Source: Microcaldota archaeon (GTDB lineage Archaea; Micrarchaeota; Micrarchaeia; Micrarchaeales; Micrarchaeaceae). Taken from it: a stretch of DNA of 35,895 nt. This document shows positions 35,827 to 35,895 of the stretch, one piece after another. Each line of letters starts with the position of its first letter. Positions within the stretch are counted from its first letter, which is position 1. The notes below the pieces were generated by a model that was given only the letters and a program-made list of their open reading frames with translations, made no database searches and had not been told where the DNA came from. Position numbers and translations under genes: made by a program. The stretch lies in contig JAKATK010000005.1 of NCBI GenBank assembly GCA_021827995.1, positions 42,881 to 78,775 of the forward strand, given 5' to 3'.

Positions 35827-35844
35827 TAGGTTGGCGACAGTTCC

Positions 35845-35895
35845 ATGTTGGAGGAGGACGAACCTACCCTCCGCAGACTTGCAAAGGAATGCAGG
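35845..35895 (+). CDS. Possible start of another gene, cut by the window end
   Basis: ATG at 35845 opens a frame to the last base (MLEEDEPTLRRLAKECR), 18 bp after the recombinase stop. A charged helical N-terminus is all that can be seen. If real it would belong to the integrated element implied by the recombinase. Confidence 0.3.
   Translation, partial: MLEEDEPTLRRLAKECR

Overview
The window is archaeal chromosome. The evidence is an RNA polymerase operon with split large subunits (H, B'', B', A', A''), SRP54, a DRG-type GTPase with a TGS domain, an Sm-like protein, archaeal AdkA, TATA-box promoters close to start codons, frequent GTG/TTG starts, and tRNAs with bulge-helix-bulge introns and no encoded CCA. 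Compact gene spacing, moderately high GC in the core genes and a non-canonical tRNA intron suggest a small-genome DPANN lineage of the Micrarchaeota/ARMAN type. That placement is an inference; no 16S or full protein comparison was possible.

Layout. (1) 1-1491: the 3' end of a large gene of near-identical ~430-bp repeats, converging on and overlapping adkA (minus). (2) 2016-3005: a thiamine-binding-type small protein and an isochorismatase-like hydrolase, divergent. (3) 3021-8531 (minus): one compact Fe-S assembly operon in the order sufB-sufD-HTH regulator-sufC-sufS-sufU. A perfect palindrome sits over the predicted sufB transcription start. (4) 8727-10795: an aldehyde dehydrogenase resembling P5C dehydrogenase, then a DUF192 protein. 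(5) 10961-14913: a DUF218 protein, two tandem intron-containing tRNA-Arg genes (one intron lies in the T-loop), a TatD nuclease that abuts one tRNA, a four-helix membrane protein, and the DRG GTPase. (6) 15021-16017: a decayed zinc alcohol dehydrogenase.

(7) 16095-25700: an AT-rich glycan island. Four glycosyltransferases and a complete dTDP-L-rhamnose pathway (rfbC divergent from rfbDBA) would make and attach a rhamnose-containing surface glycan. The island is bracketed by two direct copies of a ~140-bp unit. Each copy carries a TATA-like box, an 18-residue very basic peptide ORF and a T-rich end. A transposase relic and a 125-bp perfect duplication between two glycosyltransferases lie inside.

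(8) 25813-34772: srp54, then rpoH-rpoB''-rpoB'-rpoA'-rpoA'' and an Sm-like protein gene. (9) 34782-35826: tRNA-Ala(GGC) followed directly by a frameshifted tyrosine-recombinase gene whose open frame runs out of the tRNA. This is the arrangement expected of an SSV-type int(C) remnant, so a decayed integrated element probably continues to the right.

The strongest candidates for something undescribed are the paired 18-aa basic microprotein cassettes flanking the glycan island, and the Cys-bearing HTH regulator plus palindromic operator of the suf operon. The T-loop tRNA intron and the repeat-array gene are also worth following.
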